From Chara braunii (lineage: Eukaryota > Streptophyta > Charophyceae > Charales > Characeae): 25,523 nucleotides of DNA. The translations under genes and the position numbers were made by a program. Numbering within the stretch: the stretch's first letter is position 1; every line of letters begins with the position of its first letter. A model generated the notes under the pieces. That model did no database searches. It had not been told where the DNA came from and saw nothing but the letters and a program-made list of their open reading frames with translations. Of the stretch, positions 16,702-25,523 are shown one piece after another. The stretch covers positions 870,334 through 895,856 of the forward strand of contig BFEA01000335.1 of the NCBI GenBank assembly GCA_003427395.1, written 5' to 3'.

Positions 16702-17750
16702 ATGAGTGAAGGGGACAGTGAGGTTGAAGGATTAGACCAGGGATGCGGAGACTTACCCGTAGACTTGCACTCGGTCGGCCGACCACTTTCTTGGTGTTAG
16801 AATCAGGAGAGGAAAGGAGACTGCGGAGAGAAGCAAGGGAGAGGGAAATATTGCAGAGGGCTAGGGCAGCAGCAGCTGACTCTGAGAGGGCACTAGCAGC
16901 AGCCACAACAGCAGAAGCTAGAGCCACAGCAGAGGCAGCCATGGCTACCGTCTCTACTATGTCACAGGGCTCTTCTCAGGCCACTTCGACAGGTACCAGT
17001 TTGGGCACGTCACGGTCTTCCACTAGTCAGTCTGCTGGCTTGCAGGTCCGCCAGCAACAACCCATGTCAAATGAGGATTACGAGATTGCTGAGGCAAACA
17101 CACTGCATGCAGAGCTACAGCGCCAGTTACAGGATGTAAAGGACAGAAGAGAAAGAGCTAGAATTATAAAAGCTACACTAGAGGCAAGGATGCAGGAACT
17201 AAGCAGACTAGAGGCTGTAGATGAGTCAGCACTCGACCCTGTTGTCAGGACCCTTCGGAAATCTCTGTTGAGTGTTCCCAAAGCACAGATGAGTCAGCAC
17301 TACACATTGTTGTCAGGACCCTTTGGAACTCTCTGTTGAGTGTTGCCGAAGCACAGGCCGTACAGCAGGAGTTGTTGGCCTAGCAGCCGTCCAGAAAAGG
17401 ATTCTGGCTGCGGTCCAGGCGCCTCGACCGACGGTGAGGCCACCGCATGTTGCTGTAATTCCCCCTACGGTTGCAGGTCCTCAGTTGACATTGCCACCGG
17501 TGGGACCATCCTTTTCCTCTCTGTATGGCATACCTCCGTCATGTGGTTTAACAACAGGTAGTAGTGGGCAGATTCCAGTCCCTTCTTCACTTCCACATTC
17601 AGCGGTTGCTGCTGTAGGGCAGCCGCACATACAACAGTCTTTGCAACAATTACCGCCGCAGCAGCAGGTGTCGCCGCAGCGGCCTGTTACACCGGTTTCC
17701 CAACCGATGCAGCAGGCACAGGGTGCTGTACAGCCCATGCAGTGGACAGC
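16702..17750 (+). pseudogene. Gag-like protein, element 2, fused to integrase
   Basis: An ATG at 16702 opens an acidic start (MSEGDSEVEGLDQ) that shifts into the frame of 16743-17339: an Arg-rich head (RRLTRRLALGRPTTF), an Ala/Glu/Arg helix probably forming a coiled coil (about 16800-16940), a Ser/Thr-rich linker, and a second helical stretch (ELQRQLQDVKDRRERARII). A 68-bp tandem duplication then shifts the frame. From about 17400 to 17750 a Pro/Gln-rich part (QQLPPQQQVSPQRP) follows. At about 17750 it passes without a stop into integrase sequence (TIGYKKTTTN). I call it gag-like from position and composition; no capsid domain or zinc knuckle is seen. The deletion removed protease, RT and RNase H. 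Confidence 0.6.
17220..17355 (+). repeat. 68-bp tandem duplication in gag-like ORF
   Basis: Units 17220-17287 and 17288-17355 both run from gatgagtcagcact through gttgtcaggaccctt to ctgttgagtgtt and aagcaca. A length of 68 is not a multiple of three, so the duplication breaks the frame and produces the stop at 17339. Confidence 0.9.
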
Positions 17751-18748
17751 CACGATTGGTTACAAGAAGACAACAACAAATTTAGCGCAGTGTTTTTCAT
17801 GGCCCACAATGATGGATGATCCGAAGAAGTATATTTAGACTTGCCAGGTTTGTCAACGTGACAAGCCAAGGACGCAGGCATCGCTTGGGCTTATCAAGCC
17901 CTTATCAAGCCCTTGCCTATTCCCGCTGGACCTGGTCAGAGTGTGTCCATGGACTTCATGGATACTCTTGTGACCAGCAAGAGTGGTAAGAGGCACATCT
18001 CGTTATTGCGGACAGGTTCAGTAAGTATTCTACACTAATCGCTATGTATGAGACAGCTAGGACTGACCATGTCATCAAGCTGTTTATGGACAACTGGGTA
18101 CGTGACTTCGGTATCCCAAAGTCCATCATTAGAGACAGTGATGTCAGATTCACCCTAGAACTGTGGCAAAGTACAGCCCAACAAATGACATCAGGGACCA
18201 CCTGAGTCAAATGGCCAGGCCGAGCAGATGAACCGGGTAGTGCAGCACTTGCTTCGGCATTATATCAAGCCGAGTCAAGATGACTTGGATGAGAAGCTTC
18301 CTCTCATCGCCAGCCTGTACAATAATGCTATGCACAACGCTACCGGTATGACTCCCAACCAGCTGCATCTTGGTTGGAGGCCTAGATCTGCTCTTGATTT
18401 TCTGTTGCCTGAAAATCAGCCAACTGCAGCACCAGACAGTATAGCGTTTGCTGTGACTTGGATGAGAAGCTTCCCCTCATCGCCAGCCTGTACAATAATG
18501 CTATGCACAACGCTACCGGTATGACTCCCAACCAGCTGCATCTTGGCTGGAGGCCTAGATGTGCTTTTGATTTTCTGTTGCCTGAAAATCAGCTAACTGC
18601 AGCACCAGGCAGTATAGTGTTTGCTGTCAAGTATGAACAGATCCTGCAGCAGGCTGTCGATCACATCAAGAAAGCTCAGGATGCTATGATTGCATCTAAG
18701 AACAGACACAGATGGATATCAACATTTCAGGTAGGTAAACGAGTCTAG
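17751..18748 (+). pseudogene. Integrase, element 2
   Basis: Homologous throughout to the element 1 integrase (2140-2962). The zinc finger has lost its two histidines at the gag fusion but keeps TCQVCQRDKPRTQA. A stop (tag at 17836), an 11-bp duplication (ttatcaagccc, 17891-17912) and a one-to-two-base loss near 18000 break the frame. The first DDE aspartate (tggacttcatggat) survives in the DNA. Around 18125-18200 bases are missing relative to element 1. A 173-bp duplication follows, and the frame closes with TAG at 18746. It cannot make a functional enzyme. Confidence 0.85.
18282..18627 (+). repeat. 173-bp tandem duplication in element 2 integrase
   Basis: Units 18282-18454 and 18455-18627 both begin gacttggatgagaagcttc and end gtttgctgt. 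They are about 95 percent identical and encode the same YNNAMHNATGMTPNQLHLGW segment twice in different phases, because 173 is not a multiple of three. Element 1 has one copy. Confidence 0.95.
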
Positions 18749-19213
18749 ATAAAGTCATCTGAGTTGGGACAGGAGTTGGGAATCTCACGTAAACTGATGC
18801 CATAGTATTTTGGACCCTGGGAAGTTCTTGATATAGTAGGAGATCAACCAGATGGTCCTTCATATGTCATTCGCATCCCTGGTCACTTTCGTACACACCC
18901 TGTTTTCCATGCATCTAAGTTGCCACCCTTCGCTGAAACTGAACAGTTTCCCTCAAGAAGATCGATGCTGCCCCCAACCATGGACGAACATGTGGATATT
19001 GATGACGTCGTCGAGCACAAGCTGATGGCTGTGCGCAAACCTCCAGGCAGGGGACGCCCTCCAAAACCGCAGACGCAGTATCGAGTGCGGTTCCGACATC
19101 ATACGGATCCTAAAGAAGATCGGTGGTGTACAAGAGAAGAACTAATTAGGACTGCTCCCCAGATAATCTCAAGTTGCGAAAGAGATATGAGAGGGAAGCA
19201 GCCTGCGGTATAA
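18749..19213 (+). pseudogene. Integrase tail and chromodomain-like region, element 2
   Basis: In the frame of 18920-19213, with a TAG at 18803 upstream, it reads KSSELGQ, the GPY/F-type motif YFGPWEVLD, HPVFHASKLPPF, then 26 residues absent from element 1 (including SRRSMLPP and DEHVDIDDV). The chromodomain-like YRVRFRHHTD - DRWCTREEL follows. This is the fuller version of the tail. The stop is at 19211-19213, followed by the polypurine tract. Confidence 0.8.
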
Positions 19214-19233
19214 AGACTTCTCAGAGGACTATC

Positions 19234-19248
19234 GAAGAAAGGAGGGAG
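19234..19248 (+). other. Polypurine tract of element 2
   Basis: gaagaaaggagggag is all-purine and sits immediately before the TG of LTR D, as needed for plus-strand priming in reverse transcription. Confidence 0.8.
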
Positions 19249-20248
19249 TGCAAGGGTTTACCCCTCCCCCAGCATAAGGCCCTGCACCAGGCACGTGCCC
19301 GCCCTAAGTGAAGGCGGACCCCCTGAATCTCAATGTGCCCTGAACTAGTCAAGTTTTGCAAATCTTGGTGAGCGCCAGACAGTTGCCATGTGCCAGTTGC
19401 TCGTGAGAATCGGAAGTATTTGTGAGCCCTCCAGGCTCTTCCAGCAACGTGGTCAAAGCAGGGAACACCGCATGTGTGCGCCTGCGTGGTTGGGCATGCC
19501 TAACCAATTCAGTCCCAGGGCATTGTATGAACAGGCCTGGGCGCAGACACTTTGGCCGAGATTGAAGCTAGTGGGGACTCGGCCCCGACAGGAAAGTGGC
19601 AGACCGTGCGCCCAAAACTTTCGACTCGGGCACCAGGCAAGGTATTAGGGCACCAGTGTGGAACAAGGCAGTGCTGCTTCAGCATGTGCTCGCGGCCAAG
19701 GCTGTGCGCTAGCGCAGGGTGCTGGGACGTGCACGTGTGCAGTACGTGTGAGCAGAACGCCGCTGAGGGCAGCGCCATACCCCAGCCCACGTCGCTGGGC
19801 TTGGGCTTGGACAGCCAGCAAGAGGAGGTGGTGGTCTCCGTGAATGAGGGAGAGGACGTTGGGTGCGAGGGTGAGAGAGAGAGAGAGAGATGAGGATGAG
19901 GATGTGATGGCACGTACCTGGTCTTGGCGATGGTCTACAGGGTCAACATCTTCATGTACTTCAGTTGTTGCTGCTGACGTCAACAGGATGCATTGTCGAT
20001 TCGTAGGCTGCTAGTAGCTGTGTGATCGTAGGCTGGGGGCTGAGTACCAAGTAGGAGGAAGGGCTCTGGATACATATGTTGGTGGTGGCAAGAATATGCT
20101 CTCATTGACATTCGGATTCGGTGCTTCGGTTCTCCGTTGGTGGATATCAGTACATTTCCGCTTTCTGGACAGCATTGAACTTTCTGGCATTCAATGTGAT
20201 TTTGCATTCTGGATTTCTGTCATTTCGCTATCGCTCATTTTCCTTGCA
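19249..20248 (+). repeat. LTR copy D (3' LTR of element 2), 1000 bp
   Basis: It has perfect 7-base inverted termini, TGCAAGG at 19249-19255 and CCTTGCA at 20242-20248, a polypurine tract on its left and no primer-binding site on its right. It is the best-preserved LTR of the family here and serves as reference for A, B and C. The GA run is short (19872-19889). The five bases to its right are catgc, but a matching duplication at the left of element 2 cannot be checked because LTR C has lost its start. Confidence 0.9.
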
Positions 20249-20754
20249 CATGCCAATGGTCTAAGAAAATTGTAGAGCCCTCTGTGACAGCCTACAACGC
20301 CACCGCAAATCAGAAATACACCGTGGGACCTGTGCGCAACACCAAGAATGCCGTGAACCTCCCCCTGTCGTGCAACCTGCAGAACCGGATGATGTCCTAG
20401 TGCTACAGCGAGGCCACTGCAAGAACTATGCCAAATTCCACAAGATATCCATGCCACCAGGAGCGCTACTGCTTAAAACACCCCATTCTTCCATGTGCTC
20501 CGAAAGAGCAGCCCTCGGGAATGACACCCACAGCAAACACTCTCTCAGCCTCCTCACAGATATATTGTGGCCATCCACAGACATTACTTCATCAACAAGA
20601 CAGCCCATGATACAAAGCAGGGCACAGACTTAGGCCATGTATAAAAAAACAAACCAACAAAACACATCCATCCATAGGGAAAAAGTAGCTTGCGAGTTCG
20701 AGCCCGATCCTAACCGCTCAAATCTGCCAAGACAGAGAGCTAGCAAGACCAGAA
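20249..20754. other. About 500 bases without a recognised gene
   Basis: Two plus-strand frames of 60 to 87 codons and one minus-strand frame overlap here. None has a motif or splice context that I trust. It may be flanking host sequence of element 2. Confidence 0.45.
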
Positions 20755-20990
20755 TGTGTGTCGTTAAAGCACCCCAAAATCTCTCTCTCATTCCTCCACA
20801 AATCATAACACACCATCCATAACGAAAAAGTATAGATAGACAATATAATAGAATATGTGTGTAAGTCACAGTGTCAGATAGGCATGGTGCAGAATCGAAG
20901 GATGACCACGAAGAAACAACAACAATACAATGCAGCAGAAGACTGACATACAAAGATCTGACTCATCGAGGCTCGCGACTGACTGCAAAT
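20755..20990. repeat. Dispersed repeat family R, copy 3
   Basis: It contains gttaaagcaccccaaa, ccacaaatcataac, ccataacgaaaaagtatagatagacaatataatag, then gtgtcagataggcatggtgca and the end block aagaaacaacaacaatacaatgcagcagaagactgacatac. The middle of the unit present at 10020-10130 is deleted. It links the blocks seen separately at 7684 and 9830 into one family. Confidence 0.8.
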
Positions 20991-21862
20991 ACCACTAATC
21001 ACTTGCATACAGGATGAACATGGCGGATCAGACACAGACGATGGCCGCCAAGTCTGCAATACATCCATAGACAAAGGAGGTGGAGGAAGAGACGAAGAGG
21101 AGAGGAGGGAGAGACTGCAACTCAATAGCTCTGTGAAAGAACAGTCTAGGAAAATAACCCCCAAAGTCTCTGTCCAGCACACGATGTCTGAGTCTGGGCA
21201 ATCACTTGGGTAGTCTCCAAGTCTCAACTCTTGACCTCTCTCTCTCGTAGGAGGAAACAACAGAAGGAGAAGCAATGGATATGGAGGATCGAATCAGTGG
21301 AGGAGACGACAAAGAAGAAGGGACTCCTCTCTCTCTTTCTCTTTCTCTCACTCATAGCCAGATACAGAGCAGGAGCGGTAAAAGAGTGACCAGAAGACAA
21401 CCTCCAGCGAACAGCTAGAACTGCTGCTTGCCCTACAGGGTACTGCTTCAGTCTGCAACCTGAGCCGTCCGATTGTAATGCCGATCGACATCCAGGATGC
21501 AGGTCCAAGTCCTCGTCCTGAATCCTGGCCTCAACATGGCCTGCCTGGGCCCCAACCGAACGTCCTGACGCCTCTCCTAAACCAGCGGAGACCTCCTAAC
21601 AAGCGAACGGAAAAGGGGCTCGACCCAAGCAAATTGCACCAGGCCTGAAAAACGGCCGTTGGCCTGAGATGACCGGCCTGGACCAGAGGACTACCGGTCT
21701 GGGCAAAAATGCTGAGATGACACATCCAAACCGGACAAACCTGAAACAAACAAACAAACCCAGAACGACCCCGAAAAAGAAAAAGGAACCCCCCAAACTC
21801 GCAATCCACGCCCCCAAACCCAGTGTCGGGCCCTGGAGGGGCTCATGTGGGAGAATACCACA
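20991..21862 (-). repeat. Probable 3' LTR of element 3
   Basis: On the minus strand a purine tract (aaggagggggg) at 21863-21875 is followed by TGTGGTATTC starting at 21862, a plausible LTR start. A block near 21133-21290 (gaaagaacagtct, gtccagcacac, gggcaatc, tagtctccaagtctca, aacagaagg-gaag) matches 25304-25514, on the other side of element 3, as two LTRs should. The inner end is not defined. Confidence in exact limits is low. Confidence 0.45.
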
Positions 21863-21912
21863 GGCCCCCCTCCTTGAAGAACCGAGCCTACCGGGGAGGG
21901 CACAACTATCAA

Positions 21913-22289
21913 TCAGAAGGGGGGACCGAAGTCCGTGGTGGGAAGGACAGTCTGCTGCTGCGCTGCCTCATAGTCGGCGTAGATAAGTGGTGCAGAGGCT
22001 TGCAAGTCTGGTCGAGATATCCACCACCTGTAGTTGCGATTCCATTGCTTGAAGTAAACCTTGTACTGCATTGGCTTGTTGCCATAGTGGCAATGAGTGA
22101 TGACACGGTCAACCTCCTGACGTCCATCCATCATAGGAGGGTCCTGCGAGTGTCGGTTCGAAAAGTCGTCACTTTCGGCCAGAACATAGGTAGCCAGCTT
22201 AAAAGAGTGAAAGACCAGGTGGATCCGTGGGTGAGGTGTTGGTCGATGACAAACGAAGGGTGGTCGGGCTGATGGCCAGTTGCGGACTA
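21913..22289 (-). pseudogene. Chromodomain-like tail, element 3
   Basis: The minus frame reads HPRIHLVFHSFKLATYV, then DRVITHCHYGN, MQYKVYFKQWNRNYRWW and ISRPDLQASAPLIYADYEA. The YKV-F...W-S--DL pattern is the same degenerate chromodomain as in elements 1 and 2. The frame is open from 22329 to a stop at 21913, with little recent damage. Confidence 0.7.
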
Positions 22290-22749
22290 AACGGGCCAAG
22301 GTCCATACCATTTGGGGAGGACTTTGCAAGACATGTCACGCTCAAGTGCGAACTCCTTCAACGAGACCCATACAAGGTCACCCTCACGGATGGGACAAGG
22401 CATGCAACGCCAATTGGCTTGTTGTTGCATGCGAGCCTGGGCCTTTTGCATCTTCGCGCGGGCTCTGCCCAACAATTCCCACATCTTCAAAATGGAGACG
22501 GGTGTGCAGAGAGTGTTGATGTCTGCTGCCCAAGGAAGAAGAAGGTATGTGAAAATGTGTCGTTTCCGACCACTGTGGTAGCTCGAATGGAGTAATGCCA
22601 ATAGTCGGATGCAACGTAGTGTTGTAGGCAAATTGGATCTTGGGGATGCGGTCAACCCAATCCTTCTTATCCGAACGAATGAGTGTGTGAAGCATCACTT
22701 GAGCAATTTGATGCACCCACGACATTTGCCCGCCATAAGTGCTCTTGTC
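22290..22749 (-). pseudogene. Integrase C-terminal part, element 3
   Basis: Two frames carry it. The first (from about 22740) reads IAQVMLHTLIRSDKKDWVDR and IQFAYNTTLHPTIGITPFEL, the end of the integrase core after the DDE glutamate. After a shift near 22590 the second reads KAQARMQQQAN, PIREGDLVWVSLKEFALE and the GPY/F motif KWYGPWPV. The zinc finger, all DDE residues and all of RNase H are missing because of the deletion at about 22745. Confidence 0.8.
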
Positions 22750-23210
22750 AAGCGAACTCACACTTCTCATGGTTGACCTTGTACTTGACCTCGAGAAATC
22801 GACTCCAGATGACGCGTAAGTGCTCGACATATCTGTCTGTATACCAAGTTGTCATCCAGGTAGATGAGCACTAACTTGTCCAAAATGGAGCAAAACTCCG
22901 TAGCCATCGCCGCTTCGAAGGTGACCAGAGCATTCGTGAGTCCAAAATTCTCCAAACACCACAAATAGCATGACAACCCACTTGACATGCCCATAACGCG
23001 TCTTGAACACGGCTCAGTTTGACGTAGTCTGACTTTGCATCGCCCAATCACTCAAGAAGATCGTAAATCCACAGGATAGAATGCATCCTTCACCGTTTGC
23101 ACGTTGAGCTTGCAGCAGTCAATGCATAGGGGCACCTCCTCGTTTATCTTCTGGACAAAGAGAATTGGTGCACCGTATGGCGAACCGCTATGGGTAATCC
23201 ACCATTTTGC
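22750..23210 (-). pseudogene. Reverse transcriptase fragment, element 3
   Basis: In several frames the minus strand gives GSPYGAPILFVQK, PLCIDCCKLNVQTVKDAF, then FGLTNALVTFEAAMATEF and the catalytic box LIYLDDNLVY (near 22845-22875), ending in YKVNHEKCEF. A stop after DLRSS and frameshifts split it. DNA between the first block and FGLTNA is short and disordered. The connection domain is absent, with integrase sequence following directly. Confidence 0.8.
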
Positions 23211-23213
23211 TAC

Positions 23214-23299
23214 AGATCATCAAATTGTGTGCGAAGCACGCCCAATTCTTCTTCGCAGATCATCAAGTTGCGTGTGAAGCATGCCCAATTCTTCTTCGC
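23214..23299. repeat. 43-bp tandem duplication at the RT start of element 3
   Basis: Units 23214-23256 and 23257-23299 both begin agatcatcaa and end cccaattcttcttcgc. Length 43 shifts the frame. A third, partial echo (ccagttcttcttcgatcat) follows. Confidence 0.9.
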
Positions 23300-23640
23300 A
23301 CGACCAGTTCTTCTTCGATCATGTGGTAAATATATTTGCGTGGAGGAACAACACCATCTTCAAGGATGATCTCATGTCGGATGGCCGGCCAGGTATGACT
23401 CCAGTGCCACCCTCGAAGATGTCACTGCAGGAGTTAAGAAGCTGAACAATGTGTGGATCCACTGATACGTTCATCCATAAAACACACGATTGAGGGAGGG
23501 CATGAAGAAAAGAAAGGCCCATCTCCTCTACCTCGTTGCATGCAACGGATAAGCGAATGCTTTCGGCAAAGTGGCAGGCAATCGAAGGGTGAGGGAGAGG
23601 AACCGTACACGATACCAATTCGTTGAAGAGATCGCGAATG
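23300..23640 (-). pseudogene. Protease-RT linker, element 3
   Basis: The frame 23618-23319 reads DPHIVQLLNSCSDIFEGGTG and VIPGRPSDMR. This matches the linker type (here YPDLFEEPTGV in element 1) that precedes RT in these elements. It is shifted relative to both neighbours. Confidence 0.65.
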
Positions 23641-23875
23641 TGAACAGCTCAGCTGATGTAGTCGCGAGTTGCGCCGCAACAGTCAAGGCGCTGCAGGTTG
23701 CCTCTCTGATTTGAATGCGGATGTACAACAATGGCCCGTCACCGTGGACGTACAACTTCGTTCTGAACTTACGGTCAATCCGCACATGAATATTGTGGAG
23801 ATCAACAACCGCTACTTTGACGTCCGTTGGCGGAGCTGGTACTGGAGCATGCTGATACTCGCACAAATTGGCCAA
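23640..23875 (-). pseudogene. Retropepsin-like protease remnant, element 3
   Basis: The minus frame from 23875 reads DLHNIHVRIDRKF, LYIRIQIREATCSAL and then drops out of phase. In the next phase the DNA gives LDCCGATRDYIS and a stop. That is the position and pattern of the aspartic protease active-site loop (family D-S/T/C-G-A followed by a hydrophobic run), with an extra residue after the aspartate. The fold end is not seen. It is not functional. Confidence 0.55.
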
Positions 23876-24254
23876 TAACGCATTGCCAGCAAGCGACTGG
23901 ACGGGGAAGAGGAAACCACTTGAAACCCTCCATGATCAACGGATTGATTTCCTCAAGTTGTGACCAAGACGATATTTCCCCAATAGGAAAAGGCGAAGTG
24001 CTCGGGTCACTTGTCAACAGCATCGAAACTGCACATGCGATGGAGTTTTGCACATGAAGGGTTGGGTCCAGCAGCAGGACCAACTGGACAGCATAAACCT
24101 CAGAAGTGCATCAAGAACTTGCGGCATCGGCATGTTCCTCAGACATGTAGGAGGCTGCTAAGTAGCTGAATCCGGTGAGATGGAAAATGTTTCCAACTCA
24201 CCTTTTGCGGGACTCGGTTTCCCTCGTTGCTTGGATGAGGCCTGGCATCCTTCT

Positions 24255-24325
24255 TGTTGACTGAGTCACGTTGGGTGGTGAAACGCTTGGTGTTGTTGCA
24301 CCAATGATAACACCTGTACTGCTGG
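24255..24325 (-). pseudogene. Degenerate gag zinc knuckle, element 3
   Basis: The minus frame reads YRCYHWCNNTKRFTTQRD. A CCHC knuckle has C-x2-C-x4-H-x4-C; here there is one extra residue between the first two cysteines, and the histidine and last cysteine positions hold arginine. Its position between gag and protease fits. Confidence 0.55.
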
Positions 24326-24462
24326 TGCAGTTTCACCCGAGGTGGTGGGGGCCAGTTCAGTCGTCAAGGCGGATTTCGCCTACCCCTTACCACAAGGTTT
24401 CTTGTTGCCTTGAGGCTGGACTCCTGCCACTGCATCTCCTTCACTTGACGGCGACGTGGGAG

Positions 24463-25100
24463 TCAGGTCCTTCGATTATTCCCTTGCTTGAACTGCAGCA
24501 ACTTACTGCTGTCGTGGGCCAAACTTCTTTTTCTCAACATATTGAGGCTGCTGCCGATTATTGACGGCAGGCTTTTTTGCCTTGGTCGTGTCCGTGCCCC
24601 GGTGATCACCGAGTCAAAGTCAGCGAAGAGTTCCCACGTCGGATTGAGTGCTTCCCTAAGCGCCTCGCACATGCAGTTGAAGAACACTCTCTTCAGGTGG
24701 GCAAATGGCATGTCCAGGTTGGGGGTGACCACAATCGTTTGCCACTTCGTCAACCAGTCTCGGCTGGCAATGTTCCCTTGGTACACCTTGAACATCTTTT
24801 TTGTGATGACATCGACACCGTCATCGACAATAAACAATGGTCCACATGTCTGTCATGGTTGCCCATGAAACCTTCGCATGAAGTTGTGCGACCTCGATCT
24901 CTCCTGAGCTGCATAATGGCTGAAGCATGTCTTGCAAGAGTCAGTGGAGTTGAGGAAGATTGTCTCGATCATGCCAGCAGTTTGACTTGGTGAATGGCCG
25001 TGGTACTGGTGAATCCTTGCAACCAGTTCACAAGGTCTTGCTTGTGGTAATTGTCAAACTGCTCGGCGTCGAGTTTCAGTGGTCTGAAGGGAGGCTCCAT
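24463..25100 (-). pseudogene. Gag, element 3
   Basis: The ATG at 25100 starts PFRPLKLDAEQFDNYHKQDL and VNWLQGF, stopping at 24969 (TGA). After more shifts the frame 24837-24463 carries the main gag part: YQGNIASRDWLTKWQTIV, MPFAHLKRVFFNCMCEALRE and ALNPTWELFADFDSVI. The WL-W and FAHLK-FFN pattern is the retrotransposon gag domain, which assembles the particle and packages RNA. A probable Ser/Gln-rich remainder is lost towards the zinc knuckle. Confidence 0.7.
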
Positions 25101-25300
25101 GATACTGCTGCAGCCTAGAAGAACATTTTCGCTTTAATTAGACCCCATCTGTGCGATTGTTTGAAGCCCATTGCGGTGGGGAAAAATGATATCAGATCTT
25201 CTATGTGCTTGCATGACTGTTCCACCCACCCAATCCCTTGTGTTCTTCATGTTCTTGGACCGGACAACAGGGTAAGTGCCACCACAGCATTGCAAACACG
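25101..25300. other. Leader of element 3, no gene
   Basis: Upstream (minus sense) of the element 3 gag ATG; no convincing primer-binding site was found. The LTR end should lie here but cannot be placed. Confidence 0.4.
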
Positions 25301-25396
25301 AGAGCGAAAGAACAGTCTCCAGCAATAGTCCCCAAAGCCTCCGTCCAGCACACAATTTCCCAGTGTGGGCAATCGCACGAATAGTCTCCAAGTCTC

Positions 25397-25483
<87 letters not shown>

Positions 25484-25523
25484 GTGTCAGAGGAAAGAAC
25501 AGAAGGGGAAGAAGAAGAAGACG
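25301..25523 (-). repeat. Partial 5' LTR of element 3, with (CT)n run, cut by the window end
   Basis: Blocks gaaagaacagtct, ccccaaagcctc-gtccagcacac, gggcaatc, tagtctccaagtctca and gaaagaacagaaggggaag match 21133-21270 in order. Between them a pure (CT)n run (25399-25482) replaces the short ctctctctctcg of the left copy. Thus, as in LTR C, a short dinucleotide tract in an LTR has expanded in one copy. Confidence 0.6.

Larger units (their letters stand above)
21863..25100 (-). mobile_element. Element 3: decayed minus-strand Ty3/gypsy retrotransposon
   Basis: Read on the minus strand, gag, a zinc knuckle, a protease remnant, RT, late integrase with a GPY/F motif and a chromodomain-like tail follow each other over 3.2 kb. 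The sequence differs from elements 1 and 2 enough to be another family of the same clade. Every domain is broken by frameshifts or stops, and a deletion joins RT to the integrase end. It is the most decayed of the three. The two flanking repeat blocks (21133-21290 and 25304-25514) are probably its LTRs. Confidence 0.8.

Noticed and set aside
16743-17339. A host coiled-coil protein gene
   Set aside because: It continues into integrase of the same element family and sits between matching LTRs, so a gag-like role is simpler, although unproven.
20191-20633. Overlapping ORFs of 60 to 88 codons on both strands
   Set aside because: No motif, no conserved frame, and stops break the only proline- and cysteine-rich frame that looked protein-like.
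1-25523. A prokaryotic-style defence or biosynthetic system
   Set aside because: No operon-like run of intact genes exists; all recognised coding sequence is retroelement or mitochondrial debris.

Overview
This looks like a piece of nuclear DNA from a streptophyte green plant, probably a charophyte alga of the Chara type. The species guess comes from the retrotransposon style and the intron-rich mitochondrial fragments; no marker gene names the organism. I see no bacterial operon, no intact host gene and no CRISPR array. The window is a nest of decayed LTR retrotransposons, their LTRs, dispersed repeats and DNA of mitochondrial origin.

Layout. Positions 1 to 500 are GC-rich and unassigned. 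About 510-4359 is a plus-strand Ty3/gypsy element (element 1): protease-RT linker, reverse transcriptase (RT), RNase H, integrase, chromodomain-like tail and a 968-bp LTR (copy A), broken by two frameshifts and two in-frame stops. A second LTR copy (B, 4886 to about 6045) carries a 168-bp internal duplication. Positions 6050-11000 hold microsatellites, an imperfect tandem repeat, a possible lone host exon (6949-7082, minus), a tRNA pseudogene that looks like mitochondrial tRNA-Pro (7240-7303), and a dispersed repeat family with about 200-bp tandem units.

Positions 11017-20248 look like one element (element 2). It has a 5' LTR (copy C), a primer-binding-site candidate, a gag-like ORF joined directly to integrase, a chromodomain-like tail and an exactly 1000-bp 3' LTR (copy D, 19249-20248). 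LTR C is split by a 2.28-kb insertion (12038 to about 14320) that I read as nuclear mitochondrial DNA. All its recognised parts lie on the minus strand: the cox2 3' end, the cox3 5' end fused in frame to an rps7 segment, two group I intron cores, and the 3' end of the large-subunit rRNA.

Positions 21000-25523 hold a minus-strand Ty3/gypsy element of a different family (element 3): degraded gag, zinc knuckle, protease, RT with a YLDD box, a deletion from RT into late integrase, and a chromodomain-like tail.

The retroelement parts once formed the usual gag - protease - RT - RNase H - integrase - chromodomain programme, but none can work as it stands. The most unusual feature is the mosaic mitochondrial insert in an LTR. 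A second recurring feature is short tandem duplications of 11 to 173 bp, most of them not a multiple of three, which have broken many of these reading frames.
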